In this document: positions 1 through 10,000 of the stretch, piece after piece
Numbering within the stretch: the first letter of the stretch is position 1
Layout of the letters: each line of letters begins with the position of its first letter
Assembly: GCA_910589415.1 (NCBI GenBank)
Contig: OU342635.1
Coordinates: 40,946,929-41,010,928, forward strand
Direction: 5' to 3'
Source: Malachius bipustulatus
Taxonomy: Eukaryota; Arthropoda; Insecta; Coleoptera; Melyridae
DNA length: 64,000 nt
The notes under the pieces: generated by a model
What the model was told of the DNA's origin: nothing
The model's input: the letters and a program-made list of their open reading frames with translations, nothing else
Database searches by the model: none
Translations under genes and position numbers: made by a program

Positions 1-3000
1 AGCGTTTCTGTCGCCAAGACACCGGACTCGCCGATTATCAAGTCACCCTTTTCATAGAGATTTGCACGAATTTCCTGGACGGTTTCCTCGACGTCGTTCA
101 GGCAAGCTATAACACTCCGAAAACGCCCCTCAAGTACGAGCAGTTGTGGGAGAACGGGACGCAGCAGCCGCTCGTTGAGCTGGCTCAGCAGCACTCGCAA
201 ATCAATTACGAGCTGCTGATGTTACATTATCAGTTGAGCGTGTGCTTGCAGATGATGACGACGTTCTTCATAAAGCAATCGAAACCGATTCAGAACCTGT
301 TCGATTCCTCGTTGTTGTCCCTCTTCTTTAGCGATCTCCAGAGGAAAGTCGAGCTCGACCTCAGGAAGACCAACACCAAGCTCAATTTTACCCGGACTGA
401 GTTCCTGGTCAAGGTAATACCACTATTTTATTAACTCGCTTTCTTGTCTGTCTGTCCATGCAAATCTTGCTATCGATTTTAAAGTAACTTTTTGAAGAGT
501 TGAAGACTTGACCTTGACTGACTATTTAGATCAAATTATATCTATGATATAATAATAATAATAATAATAATGTTTATTAACAGCAGTTCCAAGCGATGAC
601 AATATTCACCATCAACAACAGTAACACTTAATATATAAACTAACTTAAATTAACAAACATATTTGTCACATAGGCGTAAGACGCCCGTCTGTGATTTATA
701 CACAAATACAAAGTACAATAAATACAAAAATACAATAAAACAATAATACGTATATATCTAAAATACAACAAAACCAAACATAACATTTCCACATCAATCG
801 CACAACTTTCACATCAATCGGTATGATCACTCACACGCGAATTAAATCACAATCACACGCAAAAAACAACGCAACAAGACTAAACCACTCATGCATCCGC
901 TCTGAGTGCTCAGCATCATACTTCCAGACCTATGAATCCCTCAGATCAAGCTGCCTCTCTACAAATTTACGGCCCTTCTCAAGAATAAATTCTTTCACGG
1001 CTCTTGCAAAAGCTCTATCATTTCTTATATCTTTGATGTCTCGCGGTAAGTTATTAAATGCTCTCGGAGCCAAAAATGTGATACATCTTTGTCCAAAATT
1101 CCTATTCATATGTGGCACCGGCACTGATAGCATGCCTCTAGTTTCCGGTAGTCTGTCTGTCCGAACCTCTGCATTCCCATTTAATTTCCTACTATAATTT
1201 AGTATTCTCTGGTAGAAAAGCTGTTTTATGTCTAGTATTCTCGTCTCATTATATAGCTCACTGGTCGGATACCTATAGCTTTTGTTCATCATAATCTTCA
1301 GGATCTTTTTTTTTACATTTGCTAAATTTGCTAGATGACAGTTAAGTGCCCCGCCCCAGGCCAAGATGCCATATCTTAGATGAGACTCTACTAGTGCCGT
1401 GTATACCATCTTTAACTCCTTCAGATCCAGGAAGGTAGCCAAAACCTTAAACCTATGTAGTACACATCTTAATTTTTTTGTGATTGCGTTTATATGTCTG
1501 TCCCATCTAAGGTGTTTATCCAATTCAATACCCAGATACCTTACATCCTCAGACAAAGGAACATTTATACCGTCGATGTTTACATTATCGAAGTCCGGCA
1601 GTGTACTCTTGTAGATGGCAAAAGGCAAAATTTTGGTTTTTTTCATGTTCATAGTTAGTCCCTTGCTGTCGAACCATCTTTTTATATCTGGCAAATCTGT
1701 CTCTATCATCTGCCTTAACTTATTCCAAGCAGTGTCGTTATAAAATATAACTGTGTCATCCGCATATGAGCTCACACTACCTGCCATCGGCACGTTGAAT
1801 ATTGAGTTTGTGTACAGTGTGTATAAAATCGGTCCCAATACACTTCCCTGAGGAACTCCAAACTTCATGCATGCAAAACCACTGTAGGCGTTTCCAATAC
1901 GTACACACTGCTCTCTGTCTTGTAAGTAACTCTTCATTAGTTCCAATGCGACGCCCCTAAAGCCGTAATTTTCCAAAACACAAAGCAATTTAGACTGATC
2001 TACCGTGTCAAATGCCCTCGATAGATCGATAAAGACTGCAAGGCACCGATCTCCTTTATCCAGCCCTTTACAGACCTGATTTGTCAATGAGGTTATTGCG
2101 TCCTCGGTTGACATCTTTTCCCTAAAACCAAACTGTCGATCTGACAATACTCGATTTCTATTCAAGAAACTGCAAATACGCTTCTTCAAAATTTTCTCAA
2201 AAATTTTCGAATAAGTGTCGACCAACGCAATAGGGCGATAATTTGAAACATTTAAAGGATCACCGGACTTATATATAGGCACAACTATAGAGCGCTTAAA
2301 CTGGATCGGATATTCTCCCGTTTTTAAGATCTTATTAAAAATCTCTGATAAAGGTTCAGAAATGAGTTTCCTGATTTTTTTTAAAGTAATAGTATTTGTA
2401 TTGTCAAGTCCAGGTGATTTTCCATCCTTCAATGTCATGATAGTCTTCTCAATTTCATGCCTATCGGTCGGTAGCAAGAATATAGAGTTATCTATACGAG
2501 TTTCATAGATCCGATCATCATTTTTCGGTATTTCATTTGCTAGTCTCTCTGCGACTCCGGCGTAGTACATGTTAAATGCGCTCGCCATGGCCTCAGGTTC
2601 GGTCATAATAACATCGGTCTTTTCATCTCTTATTTGATTTATTCTCACTTTATGATCTTTTTTATATGTCCAGTCAGATACCACCCGCCATAAACTTTTG
2701 GCATCGTTTTTTCTATGTCTAATTTGTTGCCTATAATAATCGTCCTTTGTCTTTCTTATCATACTCTTTAATTTATTTCTATAAGCAATATACTTCGATC
2801 TTAGAGTGATATCTTCTGGAGCTCTCCTGAGTTGTCCATAAAGTTTATCTCTCTCATTTAGAGCAACAATCAAACCCCTTGTTATCCATTTCTTCCTCTT
2901 CCTGTATTTATGTCTAATGTATTTATACACAGTACACTCATTGATTGCCCTCTCCATAATACCAATAAATTTATCCGTTGCAACCTGAACACGTTCGTTC

Positions 3001-6000
3001 TCTATTACAATGTTCTTCAGTTGCTGCAATTTTTTTTCTAGCAATTTGTAGTTTATATAGGAGATGACCCTAGTTTTACCACTATCTACTTTTTTGTCAT
3101 CATCGGTGTGTAGAATCAGTTGCAGTGCTATGAAGTAGTGATCTGTTATCTTAGTTTTAACCACTACAGGAATAGTAAGGTCTTCGAAGGGGTGTCTACT
3201 CTTCATAAAAATGTGATCCAGGCAGGAACTTGTGTTGTTTTCAACTCTGGTGGCCTCGTTTATCAGAGAGGAGTATCCTTGCTCACGTAGGATATTTAAG
3301 TACTCCTGACTGTCCTCAGTTTCTGTCAAAATATCAATATTTATGTCTCCAACCATTATGTTATAGTCACTGTTACTACAACACCCGGCTAAATAATCAT
3401 TTAGACCACACAAAAATCCGTCCGCTTCCAAGGATGGAGATCTGTAGACAGCAGCAATTTTTATATTTTGACCCCCGTAATTTGTAACGTTTACTTCGAG
3501 CCCCGTAACACCTTCAGAAAGTTTGACAACTCTATGTGTAAAATCTAAATTTTTCTTCAAATACACTATGACTCCATCGTTTCTGTTCAGTTGTCCATAA
3601 CTATATAGAAGCTTATAGTTATCCATTTCATATAGCGCTATATCCCTGTCAGCTATATCGAATGTCTCAGACAATATAACACACTCAAAATCAGTTTTAT
3701 ATTGAGTGAGAAAGATCTTCAATTCATCTAAATTTTTTTGTATACTTCTGATATTTAAGTGGCATAGTTTGAAGTTCTTATGTCCATTATTTACTTCATA
3801 GACTGCATCATTTTCCCATCCTGTCTGTAGTATCTCAGTCTTTATATCCTCAACTCTAAAATCTCTTATATACCCATCCATATCAACAGTTCAGTGCAAT
3901 CAAACCAAACATCAAATACAGAGCCCGAACAGCAACACATTCACACCAATGTACAATTCACCGCCCTCCACATCACACCACCAGACATCATACATTATAA
4001 TATGGTGATTACCAATAAACACTCAGTAAAACCTCTCAATCACACGGATCAATAAGTAATAAAAATACAAAAAATCCATAATATAACAACCAATATAGCA
4101 CATTTCATGGGGGAAGTATCCACCTGTGTTTTACAGATAAAATAATACAAACACAAACATAAACACAAGCAATAAAACAATAAAGAATAAAGCAATAAAC
4201 AATAAAGAGCTCCAAGTCCGGCCGCGAAAGTCCAAACTAAGATAAAAATCTGCTGAAAACAAACAACGAACGATTCGAATCAAAATCAGTATTTAAAAAT
4301 TTTCAAATAGTCCAGAGCCTTAGCTATTTATATAAATCATATGCACATAATTTACCTATTTTCACACCCATTTGTTTATATCTCACTCACAGACCTCAGA
4401 AACTATAATTCACAATACCTTCATGTCCCAATCTGCCGGATGCATTATTTTCTTCCTAGGTGTCCAGAAGTAGATCCAGACGCTGAGCCCTTCCTCGTAC
4501 GATCCTTCCAAATTTTTGGCTCTGTTTCAGTCCTGGTCTTTACTCTGTCTGTCTGCTTCCCGGGGTACTGACTCGATCGTCCGCCGCTCAACTCTTTTCC
4601 GCCGCCGACTTGGGGCGCTCCCGCTTTTCCCGTGTATGTAGTGATGTATGCTTCCAACTTTTGTTCACCTAGGCGTAAGTGTTCTTCATTCTGGGTTTGT
4701 CTGTTACCAACTTCTGGAGTAGAAAAGCTTGTTGGTTCAGATACTGTTTTCTCCTGTATGTCGGCGTCAATTTCATTCAATGCGAGTATATCATGGGCAC
4801 TATAAGCACAATCATCTATAACCAGTTTATTTCCCTTAATATAACACTTCTTCCCGCATTCTCTTTCGGTTCTTAGTCTCCCTCGCAATATCTTGTTTTC
4901 TTCTCTCTCCAAACGAGTTAGATCTCGGTTGATAAATATTTTAGTCCCTTTCAACTTGTAACTGTTTTTCAGGATTTCATTCCTTTTTAGGTGAGTAAGG
5001 AGTTCAACTTTTATGATTCGGTTCGGCAATTTTCCGATGTAGTAGGCATCATTTATATCCCTCAGTTCAATATCCAACCCAAGCAATCTTCCTATCTCCT
5101 TTACTACACTCTCCGGAACGGAGGCAGACTCAGAGAGTTCTAGTCCGCTGATCAGCAAATTGTTGGCTCTTTCCACTCTTTCAAAATAATCTATTCTTTT
5201 CTTTAGAACATTGTTTTCTGTTTCCAGCTGTTGGACTCTTCTTTTAGTTTCCTCCAATTTCAGAAGTAGCCTCGATTCAGCCGCATCAACGACGCTCTTG
5301 AATTCAGCTCTGTTTGTTTTAATTTCCCTAATTATGTCTTCCCCTGAGACACTATTTGTCATTATTCCTTTCAGATACGATCCAACCGTGTATGTAAAGC
5401 TTTAAGCCGGTATTTCTTCGTTATCAGTCCGGTGTCGCTTGAATCAATCTTCTTTATCGGGGAAAACAATAATCGACGAATTGGCTTTAAAATCTAATTT
5501 TCTCTTCTATTTATTCAACCCAAAGTAGGATTTTCAAAACTGTTAAATTTCAAAATATACGAGACGATGTAGATAGTAATAACCGTTTTTCACTAATTAA
5601 CAGCCACGTCTTCTTGGTTAAAAACTTATAATCTTTGAAGACGAATTTCGTTAAACATCACTCTGTTGCAATACTCATTCATAATAATGATGAGTATTAA
5701 TGAATGAGAATAATGAGAATAATAATGAGAATAATGAATATTAATGATATCATCATCAGATAAAATTTTTTCACAAACTCAGAATTATTGTAACCCACTC
5801 CCATATTTCTAGTCTTATAAGGAGTTTTTGAGGTCCATTTTGCTCATTGAAACTAAGTTTTTGCAATCCACTCCAATCACAAGTCAATAATCAAATAACC
5901 TTTCCCAATCTACGGTCTCAGATGTTCTTCTTCTTTATATTCATCTTTATACCCCTTTCACTCCCTGATTTTGGTTCACTTTTTGTAAATTCAGATTGAA

Positions 6001-6873
6001 TCCGTTACACAGATTTTATTTAGGTGATATTATGCAGGTGATATCGGCCAGCCTGGAGACGGTGACAATCAACGAGAGCAACGAGCCGTACATAAGGGAC
6101 CACGTCAAGTGGATGGCGGAGTGCGTGAACATCGCCCGGATGTGGGAGCTGGACATCGATTTCCTGAAACGGTACCAGGTGGTGAATTTGTACGCGAGCG
6201 GGTTCGACGTGATTGCGACCGAGCTGCTCGCCGGGATCAGTGAGAGGAGCAAACTGGGGCCCGAGCTGCTCGTCGTGGCCGGGAAGCGTCTCTCGCATTA
6301 CATGGCCTCCGTAACCGATTACGCTGCCAAGTTACCCGTCCTTAGCACTTACCTTACGGAATATCTCAACACTTTGGTGAGTGTGTGATTTGATTTGTGT
6401 TGTTTTTTTGTTTGTTTATTTCCAGAATTTCCCTCAGATAGGCACTACCTTATCTGAGGGGATAGACCCTTAAAGGTTAAGCAGGGTAAAGTTTCTGATA
6501 GAGAAGTATTGATAAGAGTGTGTGTTCTGTCCCTAATGGATAGATGGCGTGAGAATACTATAAATTTGATAAAGTGCGTTAATCACATCAAAAATAAAAA
6601 GTTAAGATGAGCCATTTATTTAATATCGAAGCCAGATTGTCATATAAATTCAAAAAACAAGTTAATCTAACTCGAAGTTAACTTTCTGGGAGCCATTAAG
6701 ATGTTTTTGTGTTACAGAATAGCGGCTACTACTGCGCCCCCAGTAAATTGGAGAACATAAAGACACTGGCGTCGCAGATCCTCCCTTGTTTGAAACCGAC
6801 TCAGCCCGAGTACCGACTGGCCGAGCACTTGTTAGAAGCTTGTTCTACACTGATAGATTTACAGGATGTATAG
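1..6873 (+). CDS. RAB3GAP2: Rab3 GTPase-activating protein non-catalytic subunit, last three exons (5' part outside window)
   Basis: Exons 1..413 (open from base 3), 6038..6376 and 6718..6873 join in phase 0 at both introns and end in TAG at 6871. Donors are AAG|gtaata and TTG|gtgagt; acceptors are tatgcag|GTG and gttacag|AAT. The translation matches the C-terminal part of the RAB3GAP2 family: FFIKQSKPIQNLFDSS then FFSDL corresponds to the family's SVKPLSLFDS / FFKDL stretch. It continues with a helical segment (VKWMAECVNIARMW, ELLAGISERSKLGPELLVVA, GKRLSHYM), as in the human protein. The protein partners the catalytic RAB3GAP1 subunit. The complex acts as GAP for Rab3 and as exchange factor for Rab18 at ER and vesicle membranes. 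The first intron (414-6037) is enlarged by an antisense non-LTR retrotransposon. The identification comes from remembered family sequence; I am confident in it. Confidence 0.9.
551..572. repeat. (AAT)n run forming the 3' tail of the LINE
   Basis: About seven AAT units on the plus strand, read as ATT units at the 3' end of the minus-strand LINE transcript, right after AATAAAC. Simple trinucleotide tails instead of poly(A) are usual for CR1-like elements. It marks the downstream insertion boundary. Confidence 0.75.
930..3881 (-). CDS. LINE ORF2: endonuclease-reverse transcriptase, 983 aa
   Basis: The N-terminal third is an apurinic-like (exonuclease-endonuclease-phosphatase) endonuclease: LCHLNIRSIQKN near residue 38, VILSETFD near 67, NDGVIVYL near 100, then GDINIDI and DHIF motifs. 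Reverse transcriptase motifs follow in order: GKSPGLDNTN, VVPIYKSGDPLNVSNYRPIA, FGFREKMSTEDA, AVFIDLSRAFDTVD (near 615-628), FGVPQGSVLGP (near 675) and the catalytic SYADDTVIF (near 705). After the thumb come LAWGG and the C-terminal FLAPRAFNNLP block typical of CR1-like elements. There is no RNase H. The frame has no stop or frameshift and all catalytic residues visible by eye are present, so the protein could be functional. It would carry out target-primed reverse transcription. Confidence 0.93.
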   Translation of the reverse strand: MDGYIRDFRVEDIKTEILQTGWENDAVYEVNNGHKNFKLCHLNIRSIQKNLDELKIFLTQYKTDFECVILSETFDIADRDIALYEMDNYKLLYSYGQLNRNDGVIVYLKKNLDFTHRVVKLSEGVTGLEVNVTNYGGQNIKIAAVYRSPSLEADGFLCGLNDYLAGCCSNSDYNIMVGDINIDILTETEDSQEYLNILREQGYSSLINEATRVENNTSSCLDHIFMKSRHPFEDLTIPVVVKTKITDHYFIALQLILHTDDDKKVDSGKTRVISYINYKLLEKKLQQLKNIVIENERVQVATDKFIGIMERAINECTVYKYIRHKYRKRKKWITRGLIVALNERDKLYGQLRRAPEDITLRSKYIAYRNKLKSMIRKTKDDYYRQQIRHRKNDAKSLWRVVSDWTYKKDHKVRINQIRDEKTDVIMTEPEAMASAFNMYYAGVAERLANEIPKNDDRIYETRIDNSIFLLPTDRHEIEKTIMTLKDGKSPGLDNTNTITLKKIRKLISEPLSEIFNKILKTGEYPIQFKRSIVVPIYKSGDPLNVSNYRPIALVDTYSKIFEKILKKRICSFLNRNRVLSDRQFGFREKMSTEDAITSLTNQVCKGLDKGDRCLAVFIDLSRAFDTVDQSKLLCVLENYGFRGVALELMKSYLQDREQCVRIGNAYSGFACMKFGVPQGSVLGPILYTLYTNSIFNVPMAGSVSSYADDTVIFYNDTAWNKLRQMIETDLPDIKRWFDSKGLTMNMKKTKILPFAIYKSTLPDFDNVNIDGINVPLSEDVRYLGIELDKHLRWDRHINAITKKLRCVLHRFKVLATFLDLKELKMVYTALVESHLRYGILAWGGALNCHLANLANVKKKILKIMMNKSYRYPTSELYNETRILDIKQLFYQRILNYSRKLNGNAEVRTDRLPETRGMLSVPVPHMNRNFGQRCITFLAPRAFNNLPRDIKDIRNDRAFARAVKEFILEKGRKFVERQLDLRDS
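4445..5362 (-). CDS. LINE ORF1: coiled-coil nucleic-acid-binding protein, 305 aa
   Basis: Residues about 20-65 form a charged heptad-like helix (LLLKLEETKRRVQQLETEN and following), consistent with a coiled coil. Residues about 68-170 (ANNLLISGLELSES, ending in YYIGKLPNRIIKVELL, RNEILKNSYKLKGTKIFINR) look like the RRM-plus-C-terminal-domain fold found in ORF1 proteins of L1/CR1-like LINEs and in baculovirus FP-like proteins. The basic stretch LTRLEREENKILRGRLRTE follows. The last 80 residues are low-complexity, rich in G, S, T, K and R. No CCHC zinc knuckle is visible, unlike typical Jockey ORF1. It probably binds and chaperones the element RNA. The start is the first ATG of the open frame. 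Confidence 0.8.
   Translation of the reverse strand: MTNSVSGEDIIREIKTNRAEFKSVVDAAESRLLLKLEETKRRVQQLETENNVLKKRIDYFERVERANNLLISGLELSESASVPESVVKEIGRLLGLDIELRDINDAYYIGKLPNRIIKVELLTHLKRNEILKNSYKLKGTKIFINRDLTRLEREENKILRGRLRTERECGKKCYIKGNKLVIDDCAYSAHDILALNEIDADIQEKTVSEPTSFSTPEVGNRQTQNEEHLRLGEQKLEAYITTYTGKAGAPQVGGGKELSGGRSSQYPGKQTDRVKTRTETEPKIWKDRTRKGSASGSTSGHLGRK
5461..6037. other. Remainder of RAB3GAP2 intron; degenerate AATGAG/AATAATG simple repeat
   Basis: AT-rich intron between the LINE and the next exon. At about 5680-5750 it contains an imperfect run of AATAATGAG-like units. No coding potential seen. Confidence 0.6.
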
Positions 6874-6992
6874 TTGTTACCAGTTTGAAAGTGGCATTTA
6901 TTTTTATTGTACAAGTAAATTGAATTTTTATTGGTCATGTTGTTACAAAAGTTATATATTTATATACTATTATACCCTTGTGATTTAAATAC

Positions 6993-6998
6993 AATAAA
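6993..6998 (+). terminator. Poly(A) signal of RAB3GAP2
   Basis: AATAAA 120 bp after the TAG stop at 6871. It is the first canonical signal downstream and the likely 3' end signal. Confidence 0.6.
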
Positions 6999-7025
6999 GT
7001 ATTAGTAAGTTGTGTATAGAAATTT

Positions 7026-7031
7026 TTTATT
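7026..7031 (-). terminator. Poly(A) signal of the WDY-type gene
   Basis: TTTATT on the plus strand, i.e. AATAAA on the minus strand, 44 bp after the TAA stop at 7075. It lies only about 28 bp from the opposing RAB3GAP2 signal, so the two transcripts probably overlap at their 3' ends. Confidence 0.55.
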
Positions 7032-7074
7032 TCATTTATCATTTATATCGTAATTGTAAGAAAAAACGACCTAA

Positions 7075-10000
7075 TTAATCTTCCAGGTCTCCAGACGGTT
7101 CTTTGATTTCTATCTCAAGCATTTCAGCTTGGGGCATTATGATGTGTTCGTATACTGGAATCTAGAATTGGCATTAATATTTAAAAATGTTTACAGAAAG
7201 AATGGTGCTCCATTTTTTATAATAAGTAATATGTTTGAGGTTCATGAACATTCCCAGAAATTTATTAACACCTAACATAAGTTATTGGGATAGTTATTTA
7301 AAACAGTTTGCTGAAAGCTATGAGAATAATATAGCACCAAAAGTGAGCCTTGTGGTACTCCATGGTATACGATCTGTCCAATAACTATTGTAATCGCTGT
7401 TGGTACTTGCTATGCTCAAATAAATCAAACAAACAATATACCATAAGAATGGGAGACACTTTGACAATCCCAAAAATTCTAATATCAAATTCCAAGTCAT
7501 TCGTCTGACTAAATTGGGTTAGGTACTGACAAGAGTTCGTAATGTATGTCCGTTCCTTTGACAAGGTTCAGTAGTCCACTACCCAAGGTCTTTTCCTTCA
7601 GCAGGCTCCCGGGGCTGAGGAGTCCCAGGACCGCATAGCGCGTTCTTGCGAGTGCTATGGACACTCGAATATCACATGAGAAGCTGTCTCTGTCTTTGAG
7701 CCGTCTGTGTACCAGAGAAAATGGGGGTTGGATGCTAGAATGGGAGCTGGCTGAGCACTTATTAGTGCCACTATAATAAAGGAAAGTTGAAACTTATCAC
7801 TGGAAAAAGCTTTCCAGGGTGTCTAGAAGCTCTTACTGCCTCGAATTTTCGACAATGGAAGGCGAGAAGTGATTATTTTGAACAAATCATATCTTAAATA
7901 ATAAAAGCAACTCAAAGAAAATCTTACATGAGGGAAAGACGAATCAAACTGTATATCGTGTCTTAAAGTAGTCCTCTCTGACATCCGGTAATAATTTCCA
8001 AGAACTGGTTCATCCAGTTTTTTCCCATAAACTTTGGAATAATCAATTTTAGTCAATAATTTGGCCTGCAACTCATCTCGCTGCTTCTTGGTCAAACGTT
8101 TCGATGGAGGAGCTCCGTTAAGTACCTGAACAAAAATAACCCGTTAATAAATTAATCTAAACTAATTGCTTTTATTCTCAAACCGACTTTCCAAGTGGTC
8201 GAACTAGCGATTCTTTTTATATCTGGAGGAATTGTATGCTTGAAATCCGACGATAACTTAACATCAACATTCTGCCACTTCTTGAAGATGCCTAGAGTTT
8301 GAAGGTACCGCCCACCTAGAGTCCACATTCTGGCGCTATAATCAGCACTTGAACTAAAATTTACTTTAGCTGGGTATTGAATTTCGTTTTGTAACTCGCC
8401 TGATCAAAATTTTTGCGTCATTAATGTAAGCAAGCCCGGACACGGGCATATTATGCCCCTTGTAACTGTTCAGCAAAATCGGTAATGGCTGATTTCGGAC
8501 CATTCTTTTAGCCCTTCCTATTAATATATCGTTCCACATAAACGGGAATTGGAATCTCAATTTCGGCATCGAGACGTGCTGTTCAGTATTCGTGCAATAA
8601 TTCTTCAGTAACCAAGTTTTGATGTATCCTATTGAAGTTCCTGATGGCATAAGAATTAAATTGAACAGTTTTTAAGTTGAAGTGAGTAAAACCTCACCAC
8701 AAAACAGAAACTCGTCATTCTCATCCGTCGTCATCGATATAACATAATCCCCGCCTTTATGGATAGCAGAGAAAGAGGTGATGAACCCTCCCATCATGTG
8801 GTGGGACCAGACTTGCACGTTACCGTTCTCAAGTGCAACTAGAAGCGTCCCAACAGCCGGATCCATGTCTCGAGTGTTGAGGAACACCATACAATGCACA
8901 GCAAGTTTCCTCAGAGGCACACAAGACTCAGGAACAACCACCGTGGAAACCCGACGGGCTCGTGCTTGCTGATGACCTGTACCTACAGAAGCTGATAGGA
9001 GGAGAAAGATTATAAAATGATCAAACAGACAAGGAATCTCATATTGCAAATATTAAGATAAAAAAATCATCATAGCAAGTCCAAAAGTTTAGAAAGGAAC
9101 AAAACAAGCGACTTACTCTTGGGCAAAGAACTCTTTTTCTTTCCAGGTCCTTTCACAGATTGTTCCGACGATATACTCTCCTTCCCTTTCCCCCTGTCCC
9201 TGCCAAGGCCCCCAGTTTTCGCCGTCCGGTCATCTGGGAATGCTCCATCGCCATGTCTGTTAACGCTCCGGTACGTGATCTTGATGCGTTGAGTAGGATT
9301 GGAGACGTCATACTTCTTGTACGGTTGTCCCGTCTCAAGACGCCACATAATTAACTCCCCGTTGTAAGTTGCTGTGACTAAGGTTTGAGGGGCGCGCACT
9401 GCAGCGCTGCTGATGTCCTCTTTATGTCGCAGATCCCAGTTTTTGCTGAAAGACCCGCCGGGTCCCACCGCGACGTCCGAGTCGGAGAACTCTGTGATGC
9501 GTCGGTTCCAACCGATCGCCATTATACGATTTGATACCTGGAGAACAAATAATGGATCTTTGATATTTAATCGTAAAAGGTTATATTACATACCCAAATC
9601 ACAGATTTAACTTCGCATCCTTTATCTATTCGCATGTTTCTCATACAAGTGCCGGAATGAAAGTTCCAGATCTTCAAAGATCCATCATGAGCCCCAGTTA
9701 ATAATCTTTGGTAACCGGGATCGAAACAAGCTGCTGTAATCTCTATAGGGATAATCTCACCGTGGAACGATTTAATATGGGCTTCTCTTATTGTCTGCAT
9801 TCTCCTACCATCCCATGGATTCCACATAATTATGCAGCTGTCCAATCCACAAGTAATGACCATCTATGAGTTCAAAAGTAACTACATGAGTAACTATAAG
9901 TATAATGACAAACAGTTGCATTTGGGCACAAGTGTGGGAAAAAGTTGGGGCATTTCCTCATATAGGCACCCTAATTTTTCCCATAGGTGCGTGAACGAAA

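Larger units (their letters stand above)
551..5460 (-). mobile_element. Non-LTR (LINE) retrotransposon, near full length, CR1/Jockey-superfamily type
   Basis: Two long ORFs lie on the minus strand in the order ORF1 (4445-5362) then ORF2 (930-3881), separated by 563 bp. They are followed by about 350 bp of 3' UTR and a 3' tail of ATT units (551-572 on the plus strand). ORF2 has an N-terminal endonuclease and a central reverse transcriptase, and no RNase H domain that I can see. That layout and the C-terminal signature (FLAPRAFNNLPRDIKDIRND, then a short helical tail) fit CR1/L2/Daphne-like elements of arthropods. Both frames are intact, so the insertion is probably recent. It is antisense to the host gene RAB3GAP2 and lies wholly in an intron. 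The 5' boundary is approximate, and I could not find target-site duplications by eye. Confidence 0.85.

Noticed and set aside
823..1197. Plus-strand 124-codon frame at 0.8-1.2 kb
   Set aside because: Antisense shadow of the LINE ORF2.
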